From positions 69,649,688 through 69,713,687 of the forward strand of contig OX123196.2 of the NCBI GenBank assembly GCA_944739405.2: a stretch of 64,000 nt of DNA, written 5' to 3'. Positions 33,637-44,676 of the stretch are shown one piece after another. The translations under genes were made by a program, and so were the position numbers. Position 1 is the first letter of the stretch; every line of letters starts with the position of its first letter. The DNA comes from Euclidia mi (lineage: Eukaryota > Arthropoda > Insecta > Lepidoptera > Erebidae). The notes beneath the pieces are model-generated. The model saw nothing but the letters and a program-made list of their open reading frames with translations, was not told the origin of the DNA and made no database searches.

Positions 33637-33676
33637 TTAAAGTATACTATATGGTGTCGCAATACACAAAATAATT

Positions 33677-33800
33677 TAGCGGGTCTAACGAGGCGAAAAA
33701 TAAGAAACAAAATAACTTATTTTTAAGGTATAAATACCTATTTGTTTCCGACGTTTCAATCATCTTGCACCGACCTTGGTCGCGGAAAAATGTCGCAATA
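33677..33800 (+). repeat. TAGCGGGTCT-family half copy
   Basis: Begins TAGCGGGTCTAACG, then AACTTATTTTTAAGGTATAAA, CCGACGTTTCAATCATC and GCACCGACCTTGG. Related to the fold-back at 24098 and the half copy at 27788. Confidence 0.5.
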
Positions 33801-34480
33801 GTTCAGCGCTTCCGAGATTTCATTATAAGATTGCTATAGCCTCTTGCTAGGTCTCAATTTCAAACCCGCGGTCCACTCCATGGAATTTGAAGAATTGCTG
33901 ACTTCTGTTTGTTTGTTACTGACTCAAATATTTGTTTGAGTATTTAGTAGGTAGCCCTTTTAAGTTGATCCATGAACCTGAATGATGAATTTTGAATAAC
34001 AATTCATAACAAGTTCACCGAACAACTAACAAAACTTTGCTGGTGGCAGCATTCATAACAAATATTTTTATTATAATATCTATTTAAAAAGTCAATCGGA
34101 AATGTTAAAACAGAATTATTCTTCGAAGCCAAATTAAATAAATTTGCTTTTTGAACGAGTGAACCTGTTCAGTTCGCGAGTAAACCAATTATAAATATAT
34201 TTTATAATTCAGTTTTCATTTTTAATACACACTGCTTTGCAGATACAATTAAATTCCAGCTATGTTATTGAAACAAACGGGTTAAGGAATTCTCTCGTCC
34301 ATACATTGCTACAATGTAATGAAAGAATTACATTTTCGTATTAAAACTGTGTGTATGTTTTTGCGATCCGTTGTGCAGGTGATTGGCAAATTAATTCCAT
34401 AGAAACGTTGGAGATTAATAACTTAATTCTGATATAGTAATTTATTTTGGATAATCTTTTTATAAATCTAGAGTACAAAC
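33801..34480. other. No gene recognised
   Basis: AT-rich with no motif or repeat I recognise. Confidence 0.4.
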
Positions 34481-34590
34481 GACTGCGTCTGTAGTTTAGT
34501 GGATAGCGTATGCGTCTGCTGATCGGAAGGTCCCGGGTTTGATTCCCGTGTCGGGCAAACTGAGATTTTCCGAATTCTCAGGGATTGTTT
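34481..34590 (+). mobile_element. SINE-A head fragment
   Basis: Only the tRNA-like head, GACTGCGTCTGTAGTTTAGT, GGATAGCGTATGCG, B box GGTTTGATTCC and a short body piece up to CCGAATTCTCAGG. Same head variant as 25691-25882. It is not a functional tRNA: it lies within the SINE context and has no proper 3' acceptor partner. Confidence 0.65.
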
Positions 34591-35159
34591 CAAAAACTAG
34601 AGCCAAAGCTTTGAATCATTCGATACTTGTTTTACCACCGCGTATAAATATGCACCTTAGTATCAAAAGACTACTTCTGACCGCTTACTCTTCGAGTTAT
34701 ACGATTACAAATTGAATTTTAAAAACATAAGAAGACATTAAACCTGCAGACACATTATAACGATAAAAATATCTAAATAACTTCCGACGAAATTTCTCCA
34801 AAACTTTCTTGCAAACAGCCCGGGGTTGGACGAAAGTGACGATTAAATTAAAATAATATCACCTAATTTTAAAACAAAAGTTAAAAAATGAATTAAAAAC
34901 AACAAATTGATAAACTTTTTTAATAAAGCGTGAAGATCTTACAATCCGTCCTATAAAGTACGACGCACACTTAGGAAGTAAGTAATTGCTCCCAAGATAG
35001 GCATAAAATAACTACCTTTTGTCTGCAGCTCTGCCCGCACGAGGGTCAGCTATGTGCTATGAGCTTCTGATGTATAAGCAATATCACCACTCAGTTTAAT
35101 CAAAATATGTTCAGTAGTTATTGCCTTACAAACATTCATCTACCCATCCAAGTGAGAAG
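34591..35159. other. No gene recognised
   Basis: AT-rich sequence without recognisable content. Confidence 0.4.
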
Positions 35160-35442
35160 ATATCAGCTCTACTTATATACTATCTCACTGCTAGGCACGA
35201 ACTTTGTCGTACCGTGAGAATGGCTAGGTCGTCCACCACGCTGGCCAACTGTGGGTCAACAGACTTTACATGCCTTTCAAGAACATTACGAAGAACTCTT
35301 AGACATCAATATGTTTTCCTTCCCCGTTTCGCAAGCGATAATTAACATATCAATAAACCACCTTCAGAACAGTAGTGATGCATACCTTCAATTTGAACCC
35401 AAAACCCTGTACGTAGCAGTCTGTTGGTCTTCTCACCAGGGT
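35160..35442 (-). mobile_element. SINE-C copy, strongly decayed
   Basis: Reversed order with ACTGCTAGGCACGAAC, GTCCACCACGCTGGCCAAC, ACATGCCTTTCAAGAACATT, TCGCAAGCGATAATTAAC and a degenerate head with TACGTAGCAGTCTGTTGG. The frames overlapping it have no coding meaning. Confidence 0.6.
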
Positions 35443-35721
35443 GTTCCTGCCTTATTAAGCAACAAGATTCATTCATCAAATCGTTGTATTAAATTTGATA
35501 CCGTTTTACCGCCGATGTCTTATTATATTAACTTAATTACCGCCTAACTCGGCGACGCTGTCGTATATATTAAGGCGAAGATAATTATCTAAAAGATTGA
35601 ATTGTCAAATTTTCTGACGGAATTTTGAAGTTATAATGTAGATATAAGTACCTACGCAAACTGTGAAAGATTTTGTTAAATCAATTGACTGCCGGAAGGT
35701 TTCAAACTTGGTAATATTCTT

Positions 35722-36112
35722 GAGGACCCGGAGACGTAGCGGGAGTGTAAGCGGCTGCTACGGCTAAGGTCGCGGGTTCCATTGCCGTCCAAGTCGAACA
35801 TTTGCGCTCGTAAACATGGATGTTTGTCTATAAAACATCTTCGTCTAGAATAGGGTTTTGACTTGTATAAATGTTGTAAACAACCAAAGTGCAGAAATAA
35901 ATGTGTACCTATTTTAATAAAATAAAATATGTCTTAAGTCCTCTTTATGTCTTGATCTGGGTATTTCTATGTATAATATGTATGTATGTGTTACCAAAAC
36001 TATATATATATATATATACGTATGTTAATCCTGTATAGTTTAGTACCCATAGTAAGTAACCTCTTATTTTGGGATTAGATGTTGTTGTGTATATTTGGTA
36101 GATTGTTATGAA
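35722..36112 (+). mobile_element. SINE-B copy split by a 122-bp insertion
   Basis: Head GAGGACCCGGAGACGTAGCG and B-box region CGCGGGTTCCATTGCC run to GGATGTTTGTC. The family sequence resumes at CTTGATCTGGGTATTTC (35951) and ends TTTGGTAGATTGTTATG. The 122 bp at 35829-35950 match no other copy. A (TA)n run near 36002-36019 lies in the variable part. Confidence 0.7.
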
Positions 36113-36124
36113 TAATACTGTTAT

Positions 36125-36275
36125 TCTTGCCTTGAGGCAGGCATCGGCAATTTCGCATGCTCTGCAAATTACAGTAATGCACTGATGTAAAAATGGTCAC
36201 CCATTCAATGACCTCTGTTAACGTTGCTAAACCTTGCTGATTTATCACGAAAGACAAGTCAAGTCATGCTACAAC
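36125..36275. repeat. Repeat with 5S-rRNA-like block
   Basis: Contains GGTCACCCATTCAATGACCT, GTTAACGTTGCTAAACC and a downstream ACGAAAGACAAGTC, paralleling the block at 8535-8610 (GGTCACCCATCCAAGTGGTG ... ACGAATGGCAAGTC). The shared layout shows one family. Confidence 0.4.
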
Positions 36276-37014
36276 TACGGTTCGAAATTGTCAACTTGCA
36301 TGTGTTAGTTCAATTTAACTTTGGCGTTACTTCAAATCTTGCTAACTTATGAACTCAGCTCAAATAAGTGATACGTGCGAGCAATGTCGTAGTATGCAAC
36401 TGTTCAACATGTCATAATCTTAGTTGTGTGTAGGTATGCAACTTTATCTGGCGAAGTATGGCAGCTTTAGTAACAATTTTGATTAACATATAAACTACTA
36501 ACTACGTCTGAAATCCTAAACTACTAGCATACTTAATAACACGAGTGTAAACGCAAGTATAGCAGTAGTAAGTAATCCGCCATTATACATTTTGGTCACC
36601 TGGAGGATGTATGTGAGACCCTCTACTAGTCTTCATAGCCTTATGTCCTACTCTACGCGGCGTAGAATGATCCTACTGATATAAACGCTAAAGCTCACGC
36701 AAAAACTACTGAATGGCCTCTGAGATAATTACCGCCGGCAAAAACAAATTATAATTAAATTAAACCCAGACTTGGAATCAACAATTTTAAACACATATTT
36801 AAGTTGGGTCTAACTTTTAAAGCAGAAATTATTTCGTCATAATACTATTTTACATAACAAAGCATAGCATAATCTTCATTTCGCAGAAAGTTGTTTGTCA
36901 TACACTCACTTATCATTAATTCGAATCTCCTAATTTTGTTAGTCCGAATCATCTTTAGGCATAAATTTCATGTCCTTAATAATTGAAAAGCAGGCATGCA
37001 GCATGCAGCAAGCA
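36276..37014. other. No gene recognised
   Basis: AT-rich; no motif or repeat recognised. Confidence 0.4.
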
Positions 37015-37215
37015 TCGTTCTGTCATGGCTCCGGCGCTGCGGGGTTTGGGCGGCCCCACGCACGCTTATCGTCGCAGATGGTTTCAACGCTCACCGCCGC
37101 GGCTGAGGCTGGCCGGCTAAGCCGGCCAGCAAGCTGAAGCGGGCCTTCAAACCATCTGCTGCTCAGCTCGCGGCCGACCTACCCCTCCGCGCCGCTCCGC
37201 GCGTAGGGTAGACAA
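37015..37215. repeat. GC-rich block with nested inverted repeats
   Basis: Outer arms GCAGATGGTTTCAA and TTCAAACCATCTGC enclose an inner 11-bp palindrome, GCTGGCCGGCT / AGCCGGCCAGC (37108-37130). Both sides are CG-rich (GGCGCTGCGGGGTTTGGGCG, CCGCGCCGCTCCGCGCG). I remember this kind of block as a lepidopteran dispersed repeat but cannot name it. Confidence 0.55.
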
Positions 37216-37560
37216 GACTACGTAAAGTCGGTTTTGCGGCGATTCGTTTCTGTCAAAAGTTCTGCCATGTTAAAAGTATTCCATTGCAAATTTGGACATC
37301 TAAACATTCTGCCAATCAATAGTTATGCTAAATATTTTTTATGCCTTAAAAATATTCGATTAAAGAAGATTATTCCATGTGTGCTATGCCAAATAAAATT
37401 CGGAGTACCAAGATTCTGCCAAATATGAACCCATTTAAGTTATCTAACATCCCTCCCACATCAACTATAAAACAAGATAAAACTAATTCCATTAGAAAAA
37501 TTGGTTGAGTATAAAATTGATATTGCTGAAAGTTTTAATTTTTTGGGTAATTGATATTGC

Positions 37561-37705
37561 GGTCGTCGTCGCCGGGATAGGCCCCGAAAACGGTGGCGAG
37601 ATGACCTAGACGCCTACCACAAGACTTGACTTGAGATTGCTGGCAACAAGAGAGCGTGGAAAGACGTGGGGGAGCCCTTTGCCCAGCAGTGGGACAGTAC
37701 AGGAT
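37561..37705 (+). pseudogene. RTE-type LINE tail, second lineage
   Basis: One frame reads GRRRRDRPRKRWRDDLDAYH, an in-frame TGA, then IAGNKRAWKDVGEPFAQQWD and a terminal TAA. The order R-G/D-R-P-x-x-RW-x-DD-L followed by W-x-x-x-x-E-x-F-x-Q-Q is the RTE C-terminus. It differs enough from the 2010 copy to be another lineage. 5'-truncated, one nonsense codon. Confidence 0.7.
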
Positions 37706-38051
37706 AAAGTAAAAAAATATCATCTTGCCTAGATGTGTCGATTGAGCTACATTTCATTTCTGTTGATGGGTGGGGACGATTCCGCCCATGGTCCTTTACG
37801 CTCGAAAGCTTTGTTTAATTTCTATAGGTAGGTACTGCTATACTGAAAGCTTAAGTAGCTAAACTTTGGGTGCCACGGAAACATTAAATAATCAATTTTT
37901 ATAACTGAAAGTATTTTAACTAATAGGTATGCATATTTATTAACCTATCCTAGTCCTATTGTTATCGAATGTTACTTAAAATAGAGCCAAATACGGATAC
38001 CTACAACCAACGGATATAAAAAACACAGAGATGGTCCCATAATTTACGATT
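37706..38051. other. No gene recognised
   Basis: AT-rich sequence with nothing recognised. Confidence 0.4.
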
Positions 38052-38142
38052 GCACGGTTGATTGCGGAATCGAACCCACAACACTCAGCGCAGAGTCAAG
38101 CGACGAGGCGGCCGCACAAACCACTACGCCATCCGAGCAATC
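38052..38142 (-). mobile_element. SINE-D head (tRNA-like)
   Basis: On the minus strand: TTGCTCGGATGGCGTAGTGG, GTGCGGCCGCCTCGTCG, and B-box region GTTGTGGGTTCGATTCCGC. Resembles the head at 55690-55876 and, loosely, the one near 49680-49775. No body recognised. Confidence 0.55.
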
Positions 38143-38611
38143 ATAATACATATTAAATAACTAGCTAAATATCTTGTTCAAATATCGGCAATCCAACTGA
38201 CCACCCATACACTGACTAAATGTCTGCACGTCAAAAGCCATGGTCACAGCAGTCAGTATATAACTAAGCAAATCAATTAACCATTACCAATAACATAGAT
38301 TGCATATTGATGAGATGCTTCAAGAACTAACAGGGGAGTCCCACAAACTTACATGTGCGAATCTATCAGACCTCGCGAGGCTTGTAGGAACACAGGCAGT
38401 TAACATCCGTTGAACACCATCAGTATTGGCGTAATAGCAAATTACGAGAAGTTTAGCTTTGCACAAAGACTAAGGGGGTCTCGAGATAGGATGTGTTTGG
38501 ATTAGGCTAACAGTTTGCAGCAAAGATTGTGCCATAAATTTCGGAATACATATACGACTATACGTTAATTACACTTTTAAGCAACAGCACCAAATATACG
38601 CTTTCACAAGG

Positions 38612-38690
38612 TCTATGCTAATATTATAAAGCTGAGAAGATTGCTTGTTTGGTTCGATTTATATAATGCTTTGTGCTGGATAGAGACCGA
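38612..38690 (+). repeat. Helitron 5'-end-like fragment (second family)
   Basis: Starts TCTATGCTAATATTATAAAG, then CTGAGAAGATTGCTTGTTTG. A TC start with this sequence is the 5' end of a very common lepidopteran Helitron family. No matching 3' end was found nearby. Confidence 0.55.
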
Positions 38691-39253
38691 AGAAATCACG
38701 CTATGGTCGTTCATTTACTACCTAAAGGTACAATGCAGTTAGCTCTAAATAACGCGAAGTCAGCGCGTGCTCAAATAGTGTATACGATATAATGACGTAT
38801 GTTTCTTCTAGGTACTTCTCATATTCCTACACCCCTATGTATGGATGTAACATATAACTCTACTCTTCTCTACTGTATTACTCATGTTATACGAAATAAA
38901 TAATATATTATTATTACTACTAAAAAAGAACATGAAGTTCCTATGAAACTACCTTGCATTCGCAATTCATTCTCTAAGCAAATATTTTTCGGCTTTCTAT
39001 TTGCGAGTTCTGTCTATGATTCAAAGACGAGATACACATTATGTTAAGCTGCGCTTTACCTTAGTTTTAGTGCGTTTTCACCTTTTTCACTGAAAACAGA
39101 GCGTTATATCTCTAAAGGTATTGTGACTTGAATAAGCATTAAATTAGTAATTATTTAGAATTGGGGGTGCAGATTATCTGTAAGAATATGTTTGTAAGAC
39201 TTTGTCTCATGAAAGAGAAACGCTATAAATTGAAATGATGTTATTTACTTATT
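38691..39253. other. No gene recognised
   Basis: AT-rich; no motif or repeat recognised. Confidence 0.4.
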
Positions 39254-39345
39254 TTCATCATCAGCCTGTCGTAGTCCACTGCTGGATATAGGCCTCTCCA
39301 ATGACACGCCACTGAGCCCGATTTTCGGTTCCTCGTGTCAATGCT
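39254..39345 (-). pseudogene. RTE-type LINE tail fragment, reversed
   Basis: TTCATCATCAGCCTGTCGTA, then CCACTGCTGGATATAGGCCT and CGATTTTCGGTTCCTCG: the reverse complement of an RTE 3' end with its ATGATGA tail. Short and without frame. Confidence 0.55.
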
Positions 39346-39601
39346 AACTTATTTATGCTAAAGAATAATTATATATTATTACATACTACAGTAAAAATTA
39401 TGATAATACATATTCTTATATAAAAAATTGCTTCATTATTTTAGTCCTAACCCGCATTTGTAAAAATCAATCATAATCCAATAAAATCAAGTTATCTTAA
39501 ATCAACACTCCCAGGATTACATCTTCGTAATTTCTGAATCTCGGCGACGCGACGCTACCAATTGAGAATATAAACCATTGAGCGTCGGCGCACATTCAGG
39601 G

Positions 39602-39831
39602 AAGCGCAGCTTATAGCATTATTCACTGTCAAACTATTTTGAATATTGTTCTCATTTTGTATTAGTCTAAAATCTATTTGTACAAAATACACATGACGTG
39701 TGCGTGACGTGTGCGTGCGAGTTTCAAATATTGTTTTGATAAGTAATTGATTATGGACATTATTTAAAATGAGAACAATATCGATAATAATCGTTTTACA
39801 GTGAAAATACGCTGCGCTACGCTTCGCTATA
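39602..39831. repeat. Candidate inverted-repeat element
   Basis: Left AGCGCAGCTT...TATTGTTCTCATTTT (39604-39658) and right AAAATGAGAACAATATCG...GCTGCGCT (39766-39818) are diverged reverse complements around about 100 bp. Both outer flanks are rich in GCGTAGC-like words. Plausibly an old MITE. Confidence 0.45.
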
Positions 39832-39869
39832 TGGACTTCTGCCCGCAGGATTAAAAACATAAACACAAC

Positions 39870-39957
39870 TTCACGGCTTTTATCCCCGAAGGGGTAGGCT
39901 GAGGTGTAATTACACACCCACTTTTCGCCAGTTATGTTTAGGTCCCAATGTATAAAG
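39870..39957 (-). mobile_element. SINE-A 3' fragment
   Basis: Reversed end with CTTTTATCCCCGAAGGGGTA, GGTGTAATTACACACCC, ACTTTTCGCCAGTTATG and TTTAGGTCCCAATGTA. Confidence 0.65.
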
Positions 39958-40078
39958 GATTAAAAAATACTCACTAAAAGATTATCAAATTCAAAATGCT
40001 GCTTATTTTGTTTAAACTATACAACGACGGTTGAAAGGCTAATTGGTACAAGCGACATTTCTTGCGATATTTTTTTTT

Positions 40079-40335
40079 GCGACGACCGGTTGGCGCCGCG
40101 GGAGTGTAAGCGACTGCTACGCCGAAGGTCGCGAGTTCGATTCCCGCTCAAGTCAAACATTTGTGTGCATGAACATGGATGTTTGTCTTGGTCTGGGTGT
40201 TTCTATGTACAATATGTATGTATTTACAAAAAAAAGTATAAATGTATGTCTATCCATTATCCAGTACCCATAGTACAAGCTTCTGCTTAGTTTGGGACTA
40301 GATGGTGTTGTGTGAATGTGGTAGAATAATATTAT
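40079..40335 (+). mobile_element. SINE-B copy, best preserved
   Basis: Head GCGACGACCGGTTGGCGCCG, AGTGTAAGCGACTGCTACGC, B box GAGTTCGATTCCCGC, then AAACATTTGTGTGCATGAAC, GATGTTTGTCTTGGTCTGG, ATAATATG-like word, TATCCATTATCCAG, CCCATAGTACAAGC, TTAGTTTGGGACTAGATGG and GTGGTAGAATAATATT. This copy serves as the family reference in the window. No clear target duplication. Confidence 0.85.
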
Positions 40336-40805
40336 TATTATAGAACTACATTAAAATCTTACGGATGTAGCTGTATGATGTCCTAAGCTTCTATATCTAC
40401 TAATAATCTAGTAAGGGATCATTTTGTTTCATCCTGCAGTCCCTCTAATGGGCATCTGCATCAAACTACTTCATTCTGGCGTAACACCATAATGTTGCTT
40501 ACAATAATTGTGCTTAATCAACTGTCAGTTGACATGGCGATAAATTCATTTCCTCTCGTATTGTTTTATTCTAAGTCGATACTTGAGCCAGTTTACTGTC
40601 AGCTATTTTTTTACGGCAGGCATTTGAACCATTTTGCCTTTCTCAAAAGAATACAAAATAAGATGTATTTTGGGCTAAGCATCATAAAATTTCCAAAATA
40701 ATACACAATTAACAACAGTAATAGCTTAAAAAGAATCCTTACTTAATTAGGTATATACTGTATAAAATAAATAAAAGTCTATCAAATAGTTATTTTTTTA
40801 TTACT
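40336..40805. other. No gene recognised
   Basis: The plus-strand frame at 40492-40701 (69 codons) has no domain I recognise; otherwise AT-rich. Confidence 0.4.
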
Positions 40806-41064
40806 TACATACATACATACATATCGTCACGCCTTTTATCCCCAAACGGGTAGGCAGAGGTGTATTTCTAAACCCACTTTTCGCCAGATATAGTTTAGTC
40901 CCACGTAATAAGGGGCAAGCTTATTGCCGTACCGGGCACATTTCCAGACTCCGTGCTGCTACTGAGAATTTCGTGACAGAAAAACCCAATAACACTGCCC
41001 GACCCAGGAATCGAACCCGGGACCTCCCGATCCCACGTTATGCCCCGAGACCAACGAGGCAGTC
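40806..41064 (-). mobile_element. SINE-A copy, near full length, reversed
   Basis: Starts with the reversed (ACAT)n tract, then CACGCCTTTTATCCCCAAAC, GGTAGGCAGAGGTGTATTTC, TTTCGCCAGATATAGTTTAG, CAGACTCCGTGCTGC, GGAATCGAACCCGGGACCTC and GACCAACGAGGCAGTC. It has the GTTGGTCTCG head type of the 14922 copy. Confidence 0.8.
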
Positions 41065-42134
41065 GTATAGGGTTTGATGTCGAGTTTTCCGTCTCTACGC
41101 AAAGATGGTATTTGCATCGTGTTATCCCTTAGTCGCCTTCTACGACACCCACGGGAAGATAGGGGGTGGTGACACTTGTGTTCTATGCCGTCAGCCACAC
41201 GGCTTTTTTATGACTTTTTCCAAAAAAATAAGTTTAATCCTTCCTCCTGCAAGTTTTACTAAATGTCGCTTAGGTCAATTAGCCTTTCAACCGTCGACAT
41301 TTATAAAAATCATGAAGTAATCAAATTCACAGGGTAACAATTACAAACATCAAAACATATTGGCAGCTAGTTGACTAAATACAGCTATAAAAAGAACCTG
41401 AAAAAACGCATATAACCCAACGAATAATAATCTCACCTTAATTTCGCTAATTGCTTATAAAACTTACTTAAATTACCCACAGGGCCAACCCTACAGGCCA
41501 GCCTCATTTTTACCTACGAGAGTTCGCAAAACAGGGCGTCACCAACCATAATTCAGCTAGCAGCCAAAAAGTTGTCACGTACTCATTCCATACCTTGGAG
41601 AAGAATGCCCCCCTCTTAGAGAAGGGAGGGAGAGTACTCCCCCGCATTCCTTCCTCCTCGGGCCTCCCAAAGGCCCCTTCGGATGTTTTATTAAGGAAAA
41701 GTTTAATCACACACCCCTCGGAAAGTTGGGTTATTTGAGAATGAACTTGTAAACTTAATGAGATAGCGAATGTTGTGATGACGTGTTACTATGTATAATT
41801 GATTGCGGAATTTATGGACCTTATAACGCGTTATATAACTTCCTGCAATACCTGGGTGAAGACATTCAATTTTTATAGCAATAATTTTTTGTTGTTAGGG
41901 TTTTTCTGGTACGTCTAAATATTACGCTGTTATACTTTTTGCTTGGTGATGTTGTGCAATTAAAATAGCCATTTTCTCTCTATCATTGAGTTATTGCTCA
42001 GATTATTGTCCATAACAGAGTACCATATGCCTTCAACTTCGGTCATCAGAGGTGATTTTGAAACCGAGGCTCTCTGCCTGGCAGACTGTTATCCAATGTG
42101 AGAGTGTGTCCAGAGACAGTAGCCTTGATTATAT
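41065..42134. other. No gene; one repeat fragment
   Basis: At about 41105-41205 (CGTGTTATCCCTTAGTCGCC, ACGACACCCACGGGAAGAT, GGGGTGGTGACACTTGTG) is a repeat that recurs at 49185-49262, both times downstream of a reversed SINE-A; it may be a longer composite element. The rest is unassigned. Confidence 0.4.
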
Positions 42135-42262
42135 CGACATCGGTCTAAGCCATAAAATATCACTATCCCTTTGGATTGTCAAATCTGATTAAACTAGAAA
42201 GCGGATCTTGGGCTCCAAGACACAAGTCTTGATTGCAACCAGGCTAACGCCTAGACGGTGAT
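42135..42262 (+). mobile_element. SINE-C type-2 3' body fragment
   Basis: AAAATATCACTATCCCTTTG, TCTGATTAAACTAGAAAG and GATTGCAACCAGGCTAACGC match the type-2 middle region of 10392-10824. Confidence 0.55.
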
Positions 42263-42325
42263 GAATCAGTTTTTAAGTCAAGGATCGTTGGTCTTCTTCT
42301 TTTCATGCCAGTTGGTCACAAAGTC

Positions 42326-42430
42326 TTCATCATCAGCCTCCATTCTATCAGCCCATATACGTGCACTATTGGACTAAGGCCTCCCCTCAAGGCTCTTCAC
42401 ACAGACCTATCTTGAGCCCCGCCGCATCTC
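42326..42430 (-). pseudogene. RTE-type LINE tail fragment, reversed
   Basis: TCATCATCAGCCTCCATTC, GCACTATTGGACTAAGGCCT and CACACAGACCTATCTTGAGC: the reverse complement of the RTE 3' end. Confidence 0.55.
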
Positions 42431-42467
42431 AACACTTATTTCGTCTATATTAGCTAAATCTTCAAAT

Positions 42468-42520
42468 GCTTAGTTTGGGACTAGGTGGTGATGTGTGTTT
42501 GTGGTAGAATATTTATTATT
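42468..42520 (+). mobile_element. SINE-B terminal fragment
   Basis: GCTTAGTTTGGGACTAGGTG, then TGATGTGTG and GTGGTAGAATATTTATT: only the last 50 bp of the family. Confidence 0.6.
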
Positions 42521-42730
42521 CAAAGCACAAATTGTCCCTGATTTGCCTAACGACACTACTTTTAACATTGCTAGAACAAAACATGAAAAATATTCGAACA
42601 AATTATTCGTATTATTCTTAAATTTAGTAAACCAATGTACGGCAGACAGAAAAATGTGGTTTCATATATACGTAAAGAGCCTCTCGTACAGACCTCGGAA
42701 TTTTTTAATAAGTGTAGTATTTGGCTGAAT
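42521..42730. other. No gene recognised
   Basis: AT-rich; opposite-strand frames overlap here without a recognisable protein. Confidence 0.4.
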
Positions 42731-43026
42731 ATTAGCTTTTCCACAGAGCGACTGCCTGTCTGACCTCTGCAACTCAATGTGGTAGCGATATGCTATGGTT
42801 TAGACTAGTGTCAATCTATGCATCTCTGCATGAGCTGACACAGGTACTGGCGCCCTATAACGGCTGTCAAAGATGTTTATGACAGCCGGTACCGACGGAT
42901 TAACTTACTCTCCGAGGCACGGAGCATGCAATAATAAATAAATTAATACGCAAATTACTCTAAATAGTCAGTCAGTTGTAATAATCAGTGCGCGCCGTGA
43001 ATTCCAACCCGATATCTATCGCTATG
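42731..43026 (-). mobile_element. SINE-C type-2 copy, reversed
   Basis: Read reversed: CCACAGAGCGACTGCCTGTC, ACCTCTGCAACTC, GGTACTGGCGCCCTATAACG, CTCCGAGGCACGG and the head region GTGCGCGCCGTGAATTCCAA, CCCGATATCTATCGC. It lacks the common terminal segment. Confidence 0.65.
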
Positions 43027-43488
43027 CCTATTACAGATGAAGTAATAGGTGGCGATCAATGTTCGGAGGAACATTGTCGAAATATATCTCCTTCAATTAT
43101 TTAATCAAATACATTAATTCATCAATGAAACTCCAAGACCACTCCTTGGCTACAAATAAAGTTCATTAACAAACTCGTATAAAACATATTTGAAACCCTA
43201 ATTACATTTGGTAACCCAAGTAGTTGGGCTAGAGAAATCCCATGGGATCGCTTACCCCAACAGTAAATTCGTCAGGAACTTTTAATGGTGTGCCTACCTT
43301 GCAATACGCTACAGCTACTTATACGGAAATGCGATACGGAATTGTTACTCGTTTGAGACTAGATTAAATTATTGTAAGTTTTAATGCAATATTGAACAAA
43401 TACAATGCTGGACGCATTTATAGAACAACGTAAAAATTTCAACTTGAAGTCTACCGTGGCTAATAGGTATTTATATATCCATAAGTAA
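43027..43488. other. No gene recognised
   Basis: AT-rich sequence with nothing recognised. Confidence 0.4.
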
Positions 43489-43655
43489 ACTATATAAAAT
43501 TCTGGCGTTACTGACTGACTGACAGACAAGCCACAGCCAAAACTACTGGGCGCAGGAAGCTGAAATTTGGCATGTGTATTACTTCTTCCCCAGGGGTGCA
43601 CTAAGACGGGATATCGAGTAATAAATGCGCCGGCGTAGCTGCAGGCATCCTCTAG
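43489..43655 (+). mobile_element. Helitron-like element, copy 4 (internally deleted)
   Basis: The 5' TC start is lost but TATATAAAATTCTGGCG, GACTGACTGACAGACAAGCC, GGGCGCAGGAAGCTG and GGTGCACTAAGACGGGAT are present, followed by a jump to GCCGGCGTAGCTGC...GGCATCCTCTAG. More diverged than copies 1-3. Confidence 0.65.
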
Positions 43656-43681
43656 TTATTTATAAAAGGTATCATTATATG

Positions 43682-43943
43682 TTTTTTTATACACTCACGC
43701 CTGTATCCCCGAAGGGGTAAGCAGAGATGTAATTACACCCACATATTTTTGCCATGAATATTTAGGTCCCACGTAATAGGAGGTGAGCCTATTGCTGTAA
43801 CCACACACCGTGCACATCACCAGACACCGTGCTGCTACTGAGAATTCAGAAAAACCCAGTAACACTTTTGCTCCACCCGGTAATCGAACCCGGGACCTCC
43901 GATCAGCAGGCGCATACGCTATCCACTGGACCACGGAGGCAGT
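43682..43943 (-). mobile_element. SINE-A copy with 8-bp target duplication
   Basis: Flanked by TTATATGT at 43674-43681 and 43944-43951. Reversed order: CACGCCTGTATCCCCGAAGG, GAGATGTAATTACACCCAC, TTTAGGTCCCACGTAATAGG, CACCGTGCTGCTACTGAG, GTAATCGAACCCGGGACCTC and CTGGACCACGGAGGCAG. It has the TGGTCCAGTGGATAGC head variant. Frames across it are SINE sequence, not genes. Confidence 0.8.
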
Positions 43944-43951
43944 TTATATGT

Positions 43952-44676
43952 AGTGTCAAAATATTTATGTTTTCCAGTTTTTCAGATGTCAATGACAACG
44001 AGAGCGATTGCACGATGCGTTTGCCTAGCGCCATATTCTTGGAAATCGGTCAAGATCTCTCACAATTCGGCTACGTCATGACTACCTATCACATATTATT
44101 ATTATTCAAGAATCGGTCTGTATCTATCGTTATTTGTGTTATTTCAATAATGTTTTAATTGTTTAATAATAAATTATATTATGTTTTATGAGGAGTAATT
44201 GTAATCGGAATGGTCTTAAATCATACTACTTAAGTGCAATTTATACAAACCTAAAAGATTTTAATCAGATTATAGATTTTTTGTCTACCTATAACAATTT
44301 GTTGATCACACAAAATTAAATAGTTGTATCATATAGGGTGGAACTCACAGCATTAATAGACTCCAATGTTGAACGACCAATTAATCCACTGAGCCATCCG
44401 TGCTTGCTTTGCAAAAGGCGACAGTGTAGGACTTATAATAAAATACTTATCGTAGTAGTAACAACAGAACTTCTACACTACTAGAATTATGTACATAATA
44501 CAAAATTTGTGGCCCTTGTGAACTCACTCAGTGAACATGAGAAAATGTCGACGTGACCAGACACCGCATTGAGCACACGCAACGCGCGCGTGAGCGGCGC
44601 GAGCTGTAGAAGGTTGGTGCGTGCGTACGGCACCTCCAGCAGTGGCGGCCGTCTACGTCGCGAGGTGTAGTCGTTA
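43952..44676. other. No gene recognised
   Basis: AT-rich, becoming CG-richer at 44530-44670 (CACACGCAACGCGCGCGTGA). No frame with a domain. A weak tRNA-like word at 44340-44405 may be a SINE-D remnant. Confidence 0.4.

Noticed and set aside
34481..34560. tRNA-like sequence with a B box
   Set aside because: The sequence matches the heads of SINE-A copies elsewhere in the window and lacks a complete cloverleaf with paired acceptor ends; it is SINE-derived.
39555..39917. 120-codon minus-strand frame
   Set aside because: It spans an inverted-repeat element and the edge of a SINE-A fragment, has no recognisable domain and looks like chance.
43829..44158. 109-codon plus-strand frame
   Set aside because: The first third is reversed SINE-A (the GTSDQQ words recur in other SINE-A frames); the remainder has no motif.
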